Part shown: piece by piece, positions 31,796 to 39,427 of the stretch
Position numbering within the stretch: the stretch's first letter is position 1
How the letters are laid out: each line of letters starts with the position of its first letter
Position numbers and translations under genes: made by a program
The notes under the pieces: model-generated
The model's database searches: none
What the model was told of the DNA's origin: nothing
The model's input: the letters and a program-made list of their open reading frames with translations, nothing else
NCBI RefSeq assembly: GCF_024580525.1
Contig: NZ_JANIKQ010000013.1
Location: forward strand, 20,422 to 84,421
DNA: 64,000 bases
Source: Neisseria dentiae
GTDB taxonomy: Bacteria; Pseudomonadota; Gammaproteobacteria; Burkholderiales; Neisseriaceae
Reading direction: 5' to 3'

Positions 31796-33514
31796 AGCCG
31801 CTTCCCAATAATCGATATAAAGCTGCAATTCGATATTGTTGCGCCATTCGTTGGCCACGGGGCGGTAAACCGTGCGCACGCGCGCGGGGATTTCTTCGGT
31901 GCAGCGCCAAAACATGGCTTCGAATTCGAGGCCGTCTTTTTGCAGCCACACTTTTTTGTGGTTCACGCCCATGGGCTGCTGGCGGACAACGGCGAATTCG
32001 TCGGTAAAGCTCGGCGGCGCGAAACCCTGCCCCCACACCTGGCGGGCGAGGTTCTGCGCTTGGGCGAGAGTGAGTTCGGCGGCGGGCAGGCTGCCGTCGG
32101 TGATGTAGGTTTGCGATAAGTCGTCTTCGCAAACCAGCTCGCGCACCACGTTTTCAAAGGCCGTCTGAAACGCGGCGAGATTGTGTTCTCGTATGCTCAA
32201 ACCGGCCGCCATGGCGTGGCCGCCGAACTTTAAAATCAAATCGGGGTGGCGTTTGCTCACCAAGTCTAAAGCATCGCGCAGGTGCAGGTTGGGAATGGAG
32301 CGGCCGGAGCCGCGCACTTCGCCGTTGTCGGCAGGAGCGAACACGATGGTGGGTCGGTAGAAGCGGTCTTTCAGGCGGCTGGCAACAATGCCGATAACGC
32401 CTTGGTGGAAATCGCCGCGGTAGGCTACCAGCGTGGTTTGGTTTGCCGGCAGCGATTCGGGAAAGGCATTGAGCGCGTCTTGCAGCATGGATTGTTCGAT
32501 TTCGCGCCGCTCGATGTTCAAATCGTTCAGGTGTGCGGCGAGGGTTTGCGCTTCGGCGTCGCTGTCGGCCAGCAGGCAGGCGATGCCCACCGACATATCG
32601 TCGAGCCTGCCGGCGGCATTGATGCGCGGCCCCAGCGCAAAGCCCATGTCGAAAGGCTGCGCTTTGCGCCAGTCGCGCCGCGCCACGTCAAACAGGGCGC
32701 GGATGCCGGGGCGCATTTTGCCCGAACGCATACGCTTCAAACCCTGCGACACGAGAATGCGGTTGTTGTGGTCGAGCGGCACCACGTCGGCCACCGTGCC
32801 CAGCGCCACCAAATCCAGCAGCTCGCCCAAATTGGGTTCGGGCAGGCCGTCTGAAACCGGATTGGCGTTTTCAGACGGCCTGAAATAGCCGCGCCCACGC
32901 AATTCGGCGCGCAAGGCCATCAACACGTAAAAAATCACCCCCACGCCCGCCAAACTTTTGCTGGCAAACGTACAGCCCGCCTGGTTGGGATTGACGATAA
33001 TGCAGTCGGGCACGCGCTCGGCGGGCAGGTGGTGGTCGGTAATCAAAACGTCGATGCCCAGTTCCTGCGCGCGCGCTACACCGGCGAGACTGGCGATGCC
33101 GTTATCCACCGTAACCAGCAAATCTACGCCCCGGGCGGCGGCGATTTCGGCCAGCTCGGGCGTGAGGCCGTAGCCGTGCTCGAAACGGTTGGGCACGAGA
33201 AAATCCACCGCCGCGCCCATTGCGGCCAAACCTTTCATGCCGACGGCGCAGGCGGTGGCGCCGTCGGCATCGTAATCGGCCACAATCAGGATTTTTTCGC
33301 GACGCTGCACCGCGTCGGCCAAGCGCACCGCCGCCGCGGTGCAGTTTTTCAGGCTCTGATAGGGTAGCAGCGCGGCCAGTTTGTCTTCGAGTTCGGCGGG
33401 GGAGGCCACGTCGCGCGCGGCGCACAGGCGCGCCAGCAAAGGGTCGGCACCGGCTTCGATCAGGCTTTGGCAAACGGTTTGGTTAAACGGGCGGGTTTGG
33501 ATTTTGGCAGACAT
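31793..33514 (-). CDS. recJ: Single-stranded-DNA-specific exonuclease RecJ
   Basis: RecJ is a 5'-3' exonuclease on single-stranded DNA used in recombination, mismatch and base excision repair. The 573-residue protein has the DHH-family motifs: VADYDADGATACAVG near 72, VDNGIASLAG near 125, ITDHHLPAE near 150 and DLVALGTVADVVPLDHNNR near 225. The DHHA1 region includes FGGHAMAAGLSI near 435. The ATG at 33514 (MSAKIQTRPFNQ) is preferred over a TTG inside the adjacent Correia element. An inverted DUS pair lies inside the coding sequence and encodes an extra loop (FRPSENANPVSDGLPEP). The final codons run into a repeat terminus that provides the TGA. Confidence 0.93.
   Translation of the reverse strand: MSAKIQTRPFNQTVCQSLIEAGADPLLARLCAARDVASPAELEDKLAALLPYQSLKNCTAAAVRLADAVQRREKILIVADYDADGATACAVGMKGLAAMGAAVDFLVPNRFEHGYGLTPELAEIAAARGVDLLVTVDNGIASLAGVARAQELGIDVLITDHHLPAERVPDCIIVNPNQAGCTFASKSLAGVGVIFYVLMALRAELRGRGYFRPSENANPVSDGLPEPNLGELLDLVALGTVADVVPLDHNNRILVSQGLKRMRSGKMRPGIRALFDVARRDWRKAQPFDMGFALGPRINAAGRLDDMSVGIACLLADSDAEAQTLAAHLNDLNIERREIEQSMLQDALNAFPESLPANQTTLVAYRGDFHQGVIGIVASRLKDRFYRPTIVFAPADNGEVRGSGRSIPNLHLRDALDLVSKRHPDLILKFGGHAMAAGLSIREHNLAAFQTAFENVVRELVCEDDLSQTYITDGSLPAAELTLAQAQNLARQVWGQGFAPPSFTDEFAVVRQQPMGVNHKKVWLQKDGLEFEAMFWRCTEEIPARVRTVYRPVANEWRNNIELQLYIDYWEAA
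32843..32882. repeat. Inverted DUS pair inside the recJ coding sequence
   Basis: CAGGCCGTCTGAAA (from 32843) and its complement (to 32882) form a terminator-like hairpin within the open reading frame. It encodes about 13 residues of a loop before the conserved PNLGELLDLVALGTVAD block, where E. coli RecJ has a shorter segment. Confidence 0.88.
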
Positions 33515-33546
33515 GAAACGGCGGGAAGGTGGGAAAAACCGTATTG

Positions 33547-33702
33547 TATAGCAAAACAAAATAAAAACGATACGGCGTTGCCCCGCCTTAGCTCAAAGAG
33601 AACGATTTTGTAAGCCGCTGAAGCGGCAACAGAATCGGTTCCGTACTACCTGTACTGTCTGCGGCTTCGTCGCCTTGTCTCTTTTTATTTTGTTCCGCTG
33701 TA
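33547..33702. repeat. Correia-type repeat element with variant ends, upstream of recJ
   Basis: This 156-bp element has the same core as the copy at 16301-16456 (AGCTCAAAGAGAACGATTTT, then GAATCGGTTCCGTACTA) but different terminal repeats: TATAGCAAAACAAAATAAAA at the left and TACAGCGGAACAAAATAAAA in complement at the right. The left end is 32 bp upstream of the recJ ATG. The remainder of the 359-bp gap to msrC holds a DUS near 33720-33732 and AT-rich DNA. Confidence 0.85.
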
Positions 33703-33873
33703 ACGCGCAACGGGATATTTTTCAGACGGCCGCAGCTGGTGCAAAAGGGCTGCGGCTTGAAAAACAATATACAAAAAAGTTTAATTACCGTTAATTTTAC
33801 CCGCAATGCTTGACCTGTCGGGCTGCTGTGGCAACAATGACGGCTGTTTCATCTACCGTAAGCAGCCCGCACC

Positions 33874-34362
33874 ATGCACACCATCCAAACCGGCGGCACC
33901 ACCAAAGTGGAAATTTATCAGGAAATCCTGCCGCAAATCGAAAGCCTGATCCGGGGCGAACCCGATCTAACCGCCAATCTCGCCAACATCAGCGCAGTAT
34001 TGAAAGCAGCATTCGGCTGGCTGTGGGTGGGGTTTTATCTGGCCGATCATAACCGCCGCGAGCTGGTGTTGGGGCCGTTCCAAGGGCCGCTGGCCTGCAC
34101 GCGCATTCCCTACGGACGCGGCGTGTGCGGCCAAGCGTGGGAAAAAGGCACCACCATCGTGGTGGAAGACGTAAACCGCCACCCCGACCACATTGCCTGC
34201 TCGTCGCTGTCGCAATCCGAAATCGTTGTGCCCGTGTGGGACAAAACCCGCCGCCTCGCCGCCGTGCTCGATGCCGATGCCGAAACCGTGGGTTGTTTCG
34301 ACGGCACCGACGCCCATTATCTGGGCAGGCTGGCCGAAATCATCACGCGCCGCCATGATTAA
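33874..34362 (+). CDS. msrC: Free methionine-(R)-sulfoxide reductase (GAF fold)
   Basis: fRMsr reduces free Met-(R)-sulfoxide in the cytosol using thioredoxin, part of oxidative-damage repair. The 162-residue GAF-fold protein has the three family cysteines at 75, 85 and 109 (GPLACTRIPYGRGVCGQAW and HPDHIACSS), the same 10 and 24 residue spacing as in the Neisseria meningitidis enzyme. SSLSQSEIVVPV follows. The ATG at 33874 gives the usual length. Monocistronic by appearance; a DUS follows its stop codon. Confidence 0.92.
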   Translation: MHTIQTGGTTKVEIYQEILPQIESLIRGEPDLTANLANISAVLKAAFGWLWVGFYLADHNRRELVLGPFQGPLACTRIPYGRGVCGQAWEKGTTIVVEDVNRHPDHIACSSLSQSEIVVPVWDKTRRLAAVLDADAETVGCFDGTDAHYLGRLAEIITRRHD

Positions 34363-34380
34363 ACAGGCCGTCTGAAACAT

Positions 34381-34409
34381 TGTGATGCCCACATAAAACA
34401 CCGTATAAT
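34381..34409 (+). promoter_or_regulatory. Possible sigma-70 promoter of the PIMT-like gene
   Basis: TATAAT at 34404-34409 lies 17 bp after TGTGAT at 34381-34386. The -35 match is weak. It is 41 bp upstream of the ATG at 34451. Confidence 0.45.
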
Positions 34410-34450
34410 CCGAAGATTAAACCAAACACCAAACCACCACGGAGCAAGGC

Positions 34451-35101
34451 ATGAACTTTGAGCAAGCACGTTTCAATATGGTAGAACAACAAATCCGCCC
34501 CTGGGATGTGTTGGATTTCGATGTTTTAGACGCACTGGCCGAAGTGCCGCGCGAACGTTTTGTGGGCGAAGCGCAGCAGGCTTATGCCTATGCCGATATG
34601 ACGCTGCCGCTGCCTAACGGCGGCAGCATGCTGGAGCCGAAAATCGTTGCCCGCCTGATTCAGGGGCTGGCCCTGAAAGCAGGCGAGCGCGTGCTGGAGG
34701 TCGGCACCGGCTCGGGTTATGCCACCGCGCTGCTGCACAAGCTGGGCGGCAGCGTAACCACTATTGATATCGACGCCGCGCAGCAACAGCGCGCCCAAAG
34801 CGTGCTCAACGAGCTTGGTTTTAGCAACGTGGCCTACCAAACCGGCGACGGCCTGGCAGGTGTTTCGGAAAGCGCTCCGTTTGATGCCATCTATATCGGC
34901 GGTGCCGTGCCCGTTGTGCCCGAAGCCTTGAAAAGCCAATTGAAAAACGGCGGCCGCATGGTGGTGGTGGTGGGCAGCGCACCCGTTCAGCGCGCCCTGC
35001 TGATTACCCGCCACGGCGAAGGCTTTACCGAACACACGCTGTTCGACACTTATATCCCTTATCTGAATGCCCCCGCAGCCGCCGGTAAATTTCAGTTTTA
35101 A
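34451..35101 (+). CDS. Protein-L-isoaspartate O-methyltransferase family protein
   Basis: The 216-residue protein is a PCMT-family methyltransferase. It has the N-terminal helix NMVEQQIRPWDVLDFDVLDA, the substrate region YADMTLPLPNGGSMLEPKIV (a variant of the PIMT signature), the SAM motif VLEVGTGSGYATALL near 80 and acidic motif TTIDIDAA. The family repairs isoaspartyl residues. This subgroup, often found with a rhodanese gene in beta-proteobacteria as here, differs from classical Pcm around the substrate loop, so repair activity is likely but not certain. A DUS hairpin and a rhodanese gene follow. Confidence 0.82.
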   Translation: MNFEQARFNMVEQQIRPWDVLDFDVLDALAEVPRERFVGEAQQAYAYADMTLPLPNGGSMLEPKIVARLIQGLALKAGERVLEVGTGSGYATALLHKLGGSVTTIDIDAAQQQRAQSVLNELGFSNVAYQTGDGLAGVSESAPFDAIYIGGAVPVVPEALKSQLKNGGRMVVVVGSAPVQRALLITRHGEGFTEHTLFDTYIPYLNAPAAAGKFQF

Positions 35102-35190
35102 CAACAAACAGGCCGAATCTTCCGCGCGGCCGGCCCGCATCGGAAACACCCAACCTGCCCAGCCGGCGCGGATTTGATTTTGTAAAGTTT

Positions 35191-35221
35191 GAGGCCGTCT
35201 GAACTCATTTCAGACGGCCTC
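35191..35221 (+). terminator. Inverted DUS terminator
   Basis: GAGGCCGTCTGAA and its complement form a hairpin between the PIMT-like gene and the rhodanese gene, 17 bp before the latter. Confidence 0.8.
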
Positions 35222-35237
35222 GCCACACACACACGTT

Positions 35238-35558
35238 ATGATTCCGCAAATCACGCCCCAACAATTGCAGCAATGGCTTGCCGAAGGCAAACCGTTAACC
35301 CTGCTCGACGTGCGCACCGACGAAGAAGTCGCCTTTTGCGCGCTGCCCGGCCATGTGCATATTCCGATGAACCTGATTCCGCTGCGCCACAATGAGTTGC
35401 CCGACGAAGGCCCGATTGTGGTGTATTGCCACCACGGCGTGCGCAGCCTGCACACCGCCATGTATCTGGCCGACGCAGGTTTCGACGAACTGTATAACCT
35501 GCAAGGCGGCATCGACGCTTGGTCGTTGCAGGCCGACCCTACCGTGCCGAGATATTGA
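35238..35558 (+). CDS. Rhodanese-domain protein
   Basis: This 106-residue protein is a single rhodanese domain of the GlpE/PspE size class. The active-site loop CHHGVRS carries the sulfur-accepting Cys near residue 72, preceded by LLDVRTDEEVAFC and GHVHIPMNLIP and followed by YNLQGGIDAW. No signal peptide, so cytoplasmic. It may move sulfane sulfur for cofactor synthesis or detoxification. The start is at 35238, just after the DUS hairpin. Confidence 0.88.
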   Translation: MIPQITPQQLQQWLAEGKPLTLLDVRTDEEVAFCALPGHVHIPMNLIPLRHNELPDEGPIVVYCHHGVRSLHTAMYLADAGFDELYNLQGGIDAWSLQADPTVPRY

Positions 35559-35646
35559 TTGGCCGGGTTGCCCCTAATCGTAAATCTGCCGCCAAACGCG
35601 CAAGATTGCAGTATCATGCGCGTTTTCTATATTTCCGATTGAAATC

Positions 35647-36219
35647 ATGAACTTTGAAACGCTTATCAGCATCGCGCTCGGCATCGGCCTGGCGGCCAGC
35701 TCGGGCTTTCGTGTCTTTCTGCCTTTGTTTGCCCTGAGCGTATCGGCTTATTTCGGCATGTGGCCGTTGAACGAAAGCTGGCAGTGGCTGGGCAGCACCA
35801 ACGCGCTGATTATTCTCGGCATCGCCGCCATCACCGAATCGCTGGCTTATCTGGTGCCGTTTATCGACAACCTGCTCGACACGCTCGCCGTGCCGTTGGC
35901 TGGTCTGGCGGGCACGGCCGTGGTGGCCTCGACCGCCGCCGATTTAAGCCCCGCCGTAACGTGGGCGCTGGCGATTATCGCAGGCGGCGGCGCAGCGGCG
36001 GCCATCAAAGGCGTGAACGCCACCACCCGCGCAGCCAGCACCGCCGCCACGGGCGGCACGGCCAATCCCGTGTTTTCGGTTTTGGAAACCGGCACGGCCG
36101 TGGTGATGACGCTGCTCAGCCTGTTTCTGCCGGTTTTGGCCGTATTCGTGGTGGTGTTTGTGTCCGTGTGGCTATACCGAAAATATGCGGCCTACCGGCG
36201 CGGCCGGGTGCAGGCATAG
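35647..36219 (+). CDS. DUF4126 membrane protein
   Basis: The 190-residue protein has five or six hydrophobic segments and the family features GLAASSGFRVFLPLFALS near the N-terminus, AAITESLAYLVPFIDNLLDT near 60 and AAAAIKGVNATTRAASTAAT near 120. It ends in a basic tail (YRKYAAYRRGRVQA). Such proteins are common in proteobacteria; the function is unknown. A DUS terminator follows. Confidence 0.82.
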   Translation: MNFETLISIALGIGLAASSGFRVFLPLFALSVSAYFGMWPLNESWQWLGSTNALIILGIAAITESLAYLVPFIDNLLDTLAVPLAGLAGTAVVASTAADLSPAVTWALAIIAGGGAAAAIKGVNATTRAASTAATGGTANPVFSVLETGTAVVMTLLSLFLPVLAVFVVVFVSVWLYRKYAAYRRGRVQA

Positions 36220-36270
36220 CGGTAACAGCAGATACGGCCGTTTGCTTTTTTATTGCAGCAGATTGTATAG

Positions 36271-36300
36271 AGGCCGTCTGAAAGCGTTTTCAGACGGCCT
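36271..36300 (+). terminator. Inverted DUS terminator
   Basis: AGGCCGTCTGAAA and its complement form a hairpin between the DUF4126 gene and the convergent PepSY gene. Confidence 0.88.
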
Positions 36301-36427
36301 GAGATTTTTGCAAAGTTCAGCCCTGTTTGGCGGATGCAATTTGGCTTGGGATAAGGCGGGCAAACTCTGCTTTAAATTGGGTTTAATCCGCCGAATTTTG
36401 AGCCGCGAAAAAATTTATTCCGTAATA

Positions 36428-36700
36428 TCAATCATCATAGTCGATACGGTTTGCATACACTTTGCCGGTGCGCGCATCTACTTTGATTTCGTGTTTGCGG
36501 CCGCGTTTGGAATAGATATCCACATCGTAATGCGGGCGGCGCGAATCAAACTCGGCATCTACATCGGTAACGCGCCCGGCCACTTTGGCTTTGGCGGCAG
36601 CCACCGCCTGCTTGCTTGAAATATAAGTTCGAGCAGCGGCAGGCGCGGCAACGGCGAGCATCACAGTTGCAGCGGCCAGCAGGGTTAACGTTTTTTTCAT
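36428..36700 (-). CDS. Small periplasmic PepSY-domain protein
   Basis: The 90-residue protein has a Sec signal peptide (MKKTLTLLAAATVMLAVAAP, cut after AAA) and one PepSY domain of about 60 residues: ISSKQAVAAAKAKVAG, then HYDVDIYSKRGRKHEIKVDA and RTGKVYANRIDYDD. PepSY domains occur in protease propeptides and in copper and iron membrane reductases. Single-domain periplasmic forms are often sensors or inhibitors, but no partner is adjacent here. It lies alone between DUF4126 and greB. Confidence 0.85.
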   Translation of the reverse strand: MKKTLTLLAAATVMLAVAAPAAARTYISSKQAVAAAKAKVAGRVTDVDAEFDSRRPHYDVDIYSKRGRKHEIKVDARTGKVYANRIDYDD

Positions 36701-36845
36701 GACGGTTCCTTAAATGATGATAGGGAATACGAAACAAATTTTATCGGAATTGATTTAGCAGCGAATTAGGGTGTGCTAAGGCCGTCTGAAAAAAGCTCGG
36801 CAATCGGTTAAAATGCACCTTTGCACATTTCAGACGGCATCAAAC

Positions 36846-37337
36846 ATGAGCGGCAACACTCCCAACTACATCACCCCCGCAGGCTGGCAGGCTTTGAAAG
36901 ACGAGCTATACAGCCTGGTTAACAAAGAGCGCCCCGAAATCGTTCAGATTGTGAATTGGGCGGCGGGCAACGGCGACCGCAGCGAAAACGGCGATTACCT
37001 TTACGGCAAACGCCGTATGCGCGAAATCGACCGCCGCATCCGTTTTCTGACCAAGCGTTTGGAAGCGGCGCAAGTGGTCGATCCGGAAACCCGCGAAGCC
37101 ACCGACCAAGTGTTTTTCGGTGCCACGGTAGAACTTTTGCGTGGCGACGGCAGAGGGCAAGTGGTGAAAATCGTCGGTATCGACGAAATCGACACGGCCA
37201 AAAACAAAATTTCATGGATTTCGCCGCTGGCACGCTGCCTGATTAAAGCGCGCGAAGGCGACGAAGTGGTGCTGAACGGGCCGGAGGGCAGGGAAGTGAT
37301 TGAGATTTTGTCGGTGGCGTATGTGCGGATTGAGTGA
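36846..37337 (+). CDS. greB: Transcription elongation factor GreB
   Basis: GreB reaches into the secondary channel of stalled RNA polymerase and stimulates transcript cleavage. The 163-residue protein has an N-terminal coiled coil whose tip acidic residues are in NGDRSENGDYLYGKRRMREI near 42, and the C-terminal FKBP-like domain (VFFGATVELL, then DGRGQVVKIVGIDE). It matches GreB rather than GreA by this loop and by ISWISPLARCLIKAREGDEV. The start at 36846 has no clear Shine-Dalgarno; a DUS (36827-36838) lies directly upstream. A TAAAAT near 36807-36812 may be the -10 box. Confidence 0.93.
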   Translation: MSGNTPNYITPAGWQALKDELYSLVNKERPEIVQIVNWAAGNGDRSENGDYLYGKRRMREIDRRIRFLTKRLEAAQVVDPETREATDQVFFGATVELLRGDGRGQVVKIVGIDEIDTAKNKISWISPLARCLIKAREGDEVVLNGPEGREVIEILSVAYVRIE

Positions 37338-37412
37338 GTGTGCGGGGCGAACCGAGTTTGAGTTCGGCAAGTCGGAACGCCGCAAAAAACGATTACCAGT
37401 ATTGCCTTTAAC

Positions 37413-37432
37413 CAGCCGCCTTCGGGCGGCTG
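37413..37432. terminator. Hairpin between convergent greB and pgi
   Basis: CAGCCGCC-TTCG-GGCGGCTG is a perfect 8-bp stem with a UUCG-type loop. A second stem (CGGCTGGC with GCCAGCCG, 37452-37478) follows. Together they probably act as a bidirectional terminator, although the T-runs are weak. Confidence 0.6.
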
Positions 37433-37517
37433 TATGTTTAAACAAATGACACGGCTGGCTCTGACAAAGCGCCAGCCGCATGGGTTTAAGCCCTGCCTTG
37501 CCGGTTAAAGGTGTGGC

Positions 37518-39155
37518 CTACGACGGGTTGCATTTGCGGTAAAACGCAATCAATCCGTTGGTTGAGGCGTCGTGCTGTATGTCTTGGGTGTGGGCAAGCT
37601 CGGGTTCGATGTTTTTCGCCAGCACTTTGCCGTATTCCACGCCCCATTGGTCGAAAGAGTTGATGCCCCAAATTGCGCCTTGGGCGAATACTTTGTGTTC
37701 GTACATGGCAATCAGCATGCCGAGATTGAAAGGGTTGAGCTCTTCGATCAGGATGCTGTTGCTGGGCTGGTTGCCGGGGAATTCTTTCTGCGGCGCAAGC
37801 TCTTCGCGTTCGGCTTCGGGCAGGGCGGCGAGTTCGGCGCGGGCTTCTTCGAGGGTTTTGCCGCGCATCAGCGCTTCGGTTTGGGCGAAGGCGTTGGCTA
37901 CGGTGAAGCGGTGTTGGCGGCCGATTTTGTAGGGGGTGCGCATCGGCACGATGAAATCGGCGGGAATCAGGCGTGTGCCTTGGTGCAGCAGTTGGAAAAA
38001 GGCGTGTTGGCAGTTAACGCCTTCTTCGCCGAACACGATGCCGCCGGTGTGGCATTCCACCGTATCGCCGTGCAGCGTGCGGCGTTTGCCGTTGCTTTCC
38101 ATGTCGAGTTGCTGCAAATAGCCGGGCAGGCGGCGCAGGTTGTGGCTGTAGGGCACGACGGCTTGGCCGTGCGCGCCGCAGAAATTGCCGTACCATATGC
38201 CGATTAAGGCCAGTAAAACGGGGATGTTGCGGCGCAGCGGGGTGTTGAAGAAGTGCTCGTCCATGGCGTGCGCACCGCTGAGGAATTTGCGGAAGTGGGT
38301 GCCGCCGACGGCCACCATCACGGGCAGGCCGATGGCCGACCATACGGAATAGCGCCCGCCCACCCAGTCGAACATGGCGAATACGTTGTCGGGTGCGATG
38401 CCGAAGTTGCGCGCGGCGGCCACATCGCTGGAAATGGCGGCGAAATGGCGGGCGATATCGGCTTCGCGCAGGCCGCTGTCGCGGAACCAGGCGCGGGCGG
38501 CGTGGGCGTTGAGCAGGGTTTCGGGGGTGCCGAACGATTTGCTGGCCACGCAGAAAACGGTGGTTTCGGCGTTGAGGGGGGCGAGCACTTGGGCGATGTT
38601 GGCATCGTCGGAATTGGAAACGAAGTGTACGCGCACGTTTTTGTGAAAGGGTTGCAGGGCCTGCACGGCCAGTTGGGGGCCTAAATCCGAGCCGCCGATG
38701 CCGATGTGTACGAAATCGGTGATGCGTTTGTCGGTGGCACCGGTGTGCACGCCGTTAATCAGGCTTTCGGCAAAAGCCAGTGCGCGGTCGAGTTCGCGGT
38801 GCACGGCGGGGATCACGTTTTCGCCGTCCACCAACACGGGCGCGGCATCGGCGGGCAGGCGCAGGGCGGTGTGCAGCACGGCGCGTTTTTCGCTGATGTT
38901 GATTTTGCCGCCGCGGCGCATGGCCTCGGCCTGCTGTTCCAGTCCGGCGGTTTCGGCCAGTTCGCACAATAATTGCAGGGTTTCTTCGCTGATGCGGTTT
39001 TTGCTGTAGTCGAACAGCAGACCGTGCAGGGTTTCGTGCATGTTGCCGAAGCGTTGCGGGTCGGCTTCAAATAGCTCGCGCATGCGCATATTGGCGGTGT
39101 TGATTTGGTGGGCCTGCAAGTTTTGCCAGGCGGCGGACTGGGTGATGTTGTTCAT
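37518..39155 (-). CDS. pgi: Glucose-6-phosphate isomerase
   Basis: Pgi interconverts glucose-6-phosphate and fructose-6-phosphate. The 545-residue protein shows the SIS-domain motifs VHIGIGGSDLGPQLAVQAL near 150, SKSFGTPETLLN near 210 and WVGGRYSVWSAIGLPVM near 270. The PROSITE-type signature NSILIEELNPFNLGMLIAMY is near 485. The length and ends fit the family. It is divergent from a LacI-type regulator gene, which may reflect shared sugar control. Neisseria often carries two pgi paralogues; only one is in this window. Confidence 0.96.
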   Translation of the reverse strand: MNNITQSAAWQNLQAHQINTANMRMRELFEADPQRFGNMHETLHGLLFDYSKNRISEETLQLLCELAETAGLEQQAEAMRRGGKINISEKRAVLHTALRLPADAAPVLVDGENVIPAVHRELDRALAFAESLINGVHTGATDKRITDFVHIGIGGSDLGPQLAVQALQPFHKNVRVHFVSNSDDANIAQVLAPLNAETTVFCVASKSFGTPETLLNAHAARAWFRDSGLREADIARHFAAISSDVAAARNFGIAPDNVFAMFDWVGGRYSVWSAIGLPVMVAVGGTHFRKFLSGAHAMDEHFFNTPLRRNIPVLLALIGIWYGNFCGAHGQAVVPYSHNLRRLPGYLQQLDMESNGKRRTLHGDTVECHTGGIVFGEEGVNCQHAFFQLLHQGTRLIPADFIVPMRTPYKIGRQHRFTVANAFAQTEALMRGKTLEEARAELAALPEAEREELAPQKEFPGNQPSNSILIEELNPFNLGMLIAMYEHKVFAQGAIWGINSFDQWGVEYGKVLAKNIEPELAHTQDIQHDASTNGLIAFYRKCNPS

Positions 39156-39340
39156 GTTTTATTTCCGATGGACTTTATCAAGGTGAGGCCGTCTGAAACG
39201 GTTTTGTAGCGGTGTGTAGTATAACCGACACGCCGTTATTTTCACATAAATAAGTATTCGACCCGAAAAACGGTAAAAAGTACGGCAGGGGAATGAAAAG
39301 ATAGATTGATTTTGCTCAAGGTTGTGTATAAAAAAATGGT

Positions 39341-39356
39341 ATGACACCGATGTCAT
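39341..39356. promoter_or_regulatory. Putative LacI-family operator
   Basis: ATGACA-CCGA-TGTCAT is a near-perfect palindrome around a central CG, the layout of LacI/GntR-type operators (compare TGACACCGGTGTCA). It lies 71 bp before the regulator's ATG and between divergent pgi and the regulator gene, so autoregulation or control of pgi is plausible. Confidence 0.6.
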
Positions 39357-39427
39357 CTGTGATATGCTTTGCCGCAATTAACCGAAACAAGCAACCAAGC
39401 AGAAGGACTTACAGGGAAACGGCAGGT

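Noticed and set aside
33515..33559. N-terminal extension of RecJ from a TTG inside the Correia element
   Set aside because: Family alignment favours MSAKIQTRPF at 33514 and the extension is repeat-derived.
39306..39319. FNR-like sequence TTGAT-TTTG-CTCAA between pgi and the LacI-type gene
   Set aside because: No acceptable -10 hexamer lies 32 bp away on either strand, unlike the three accepted sites.
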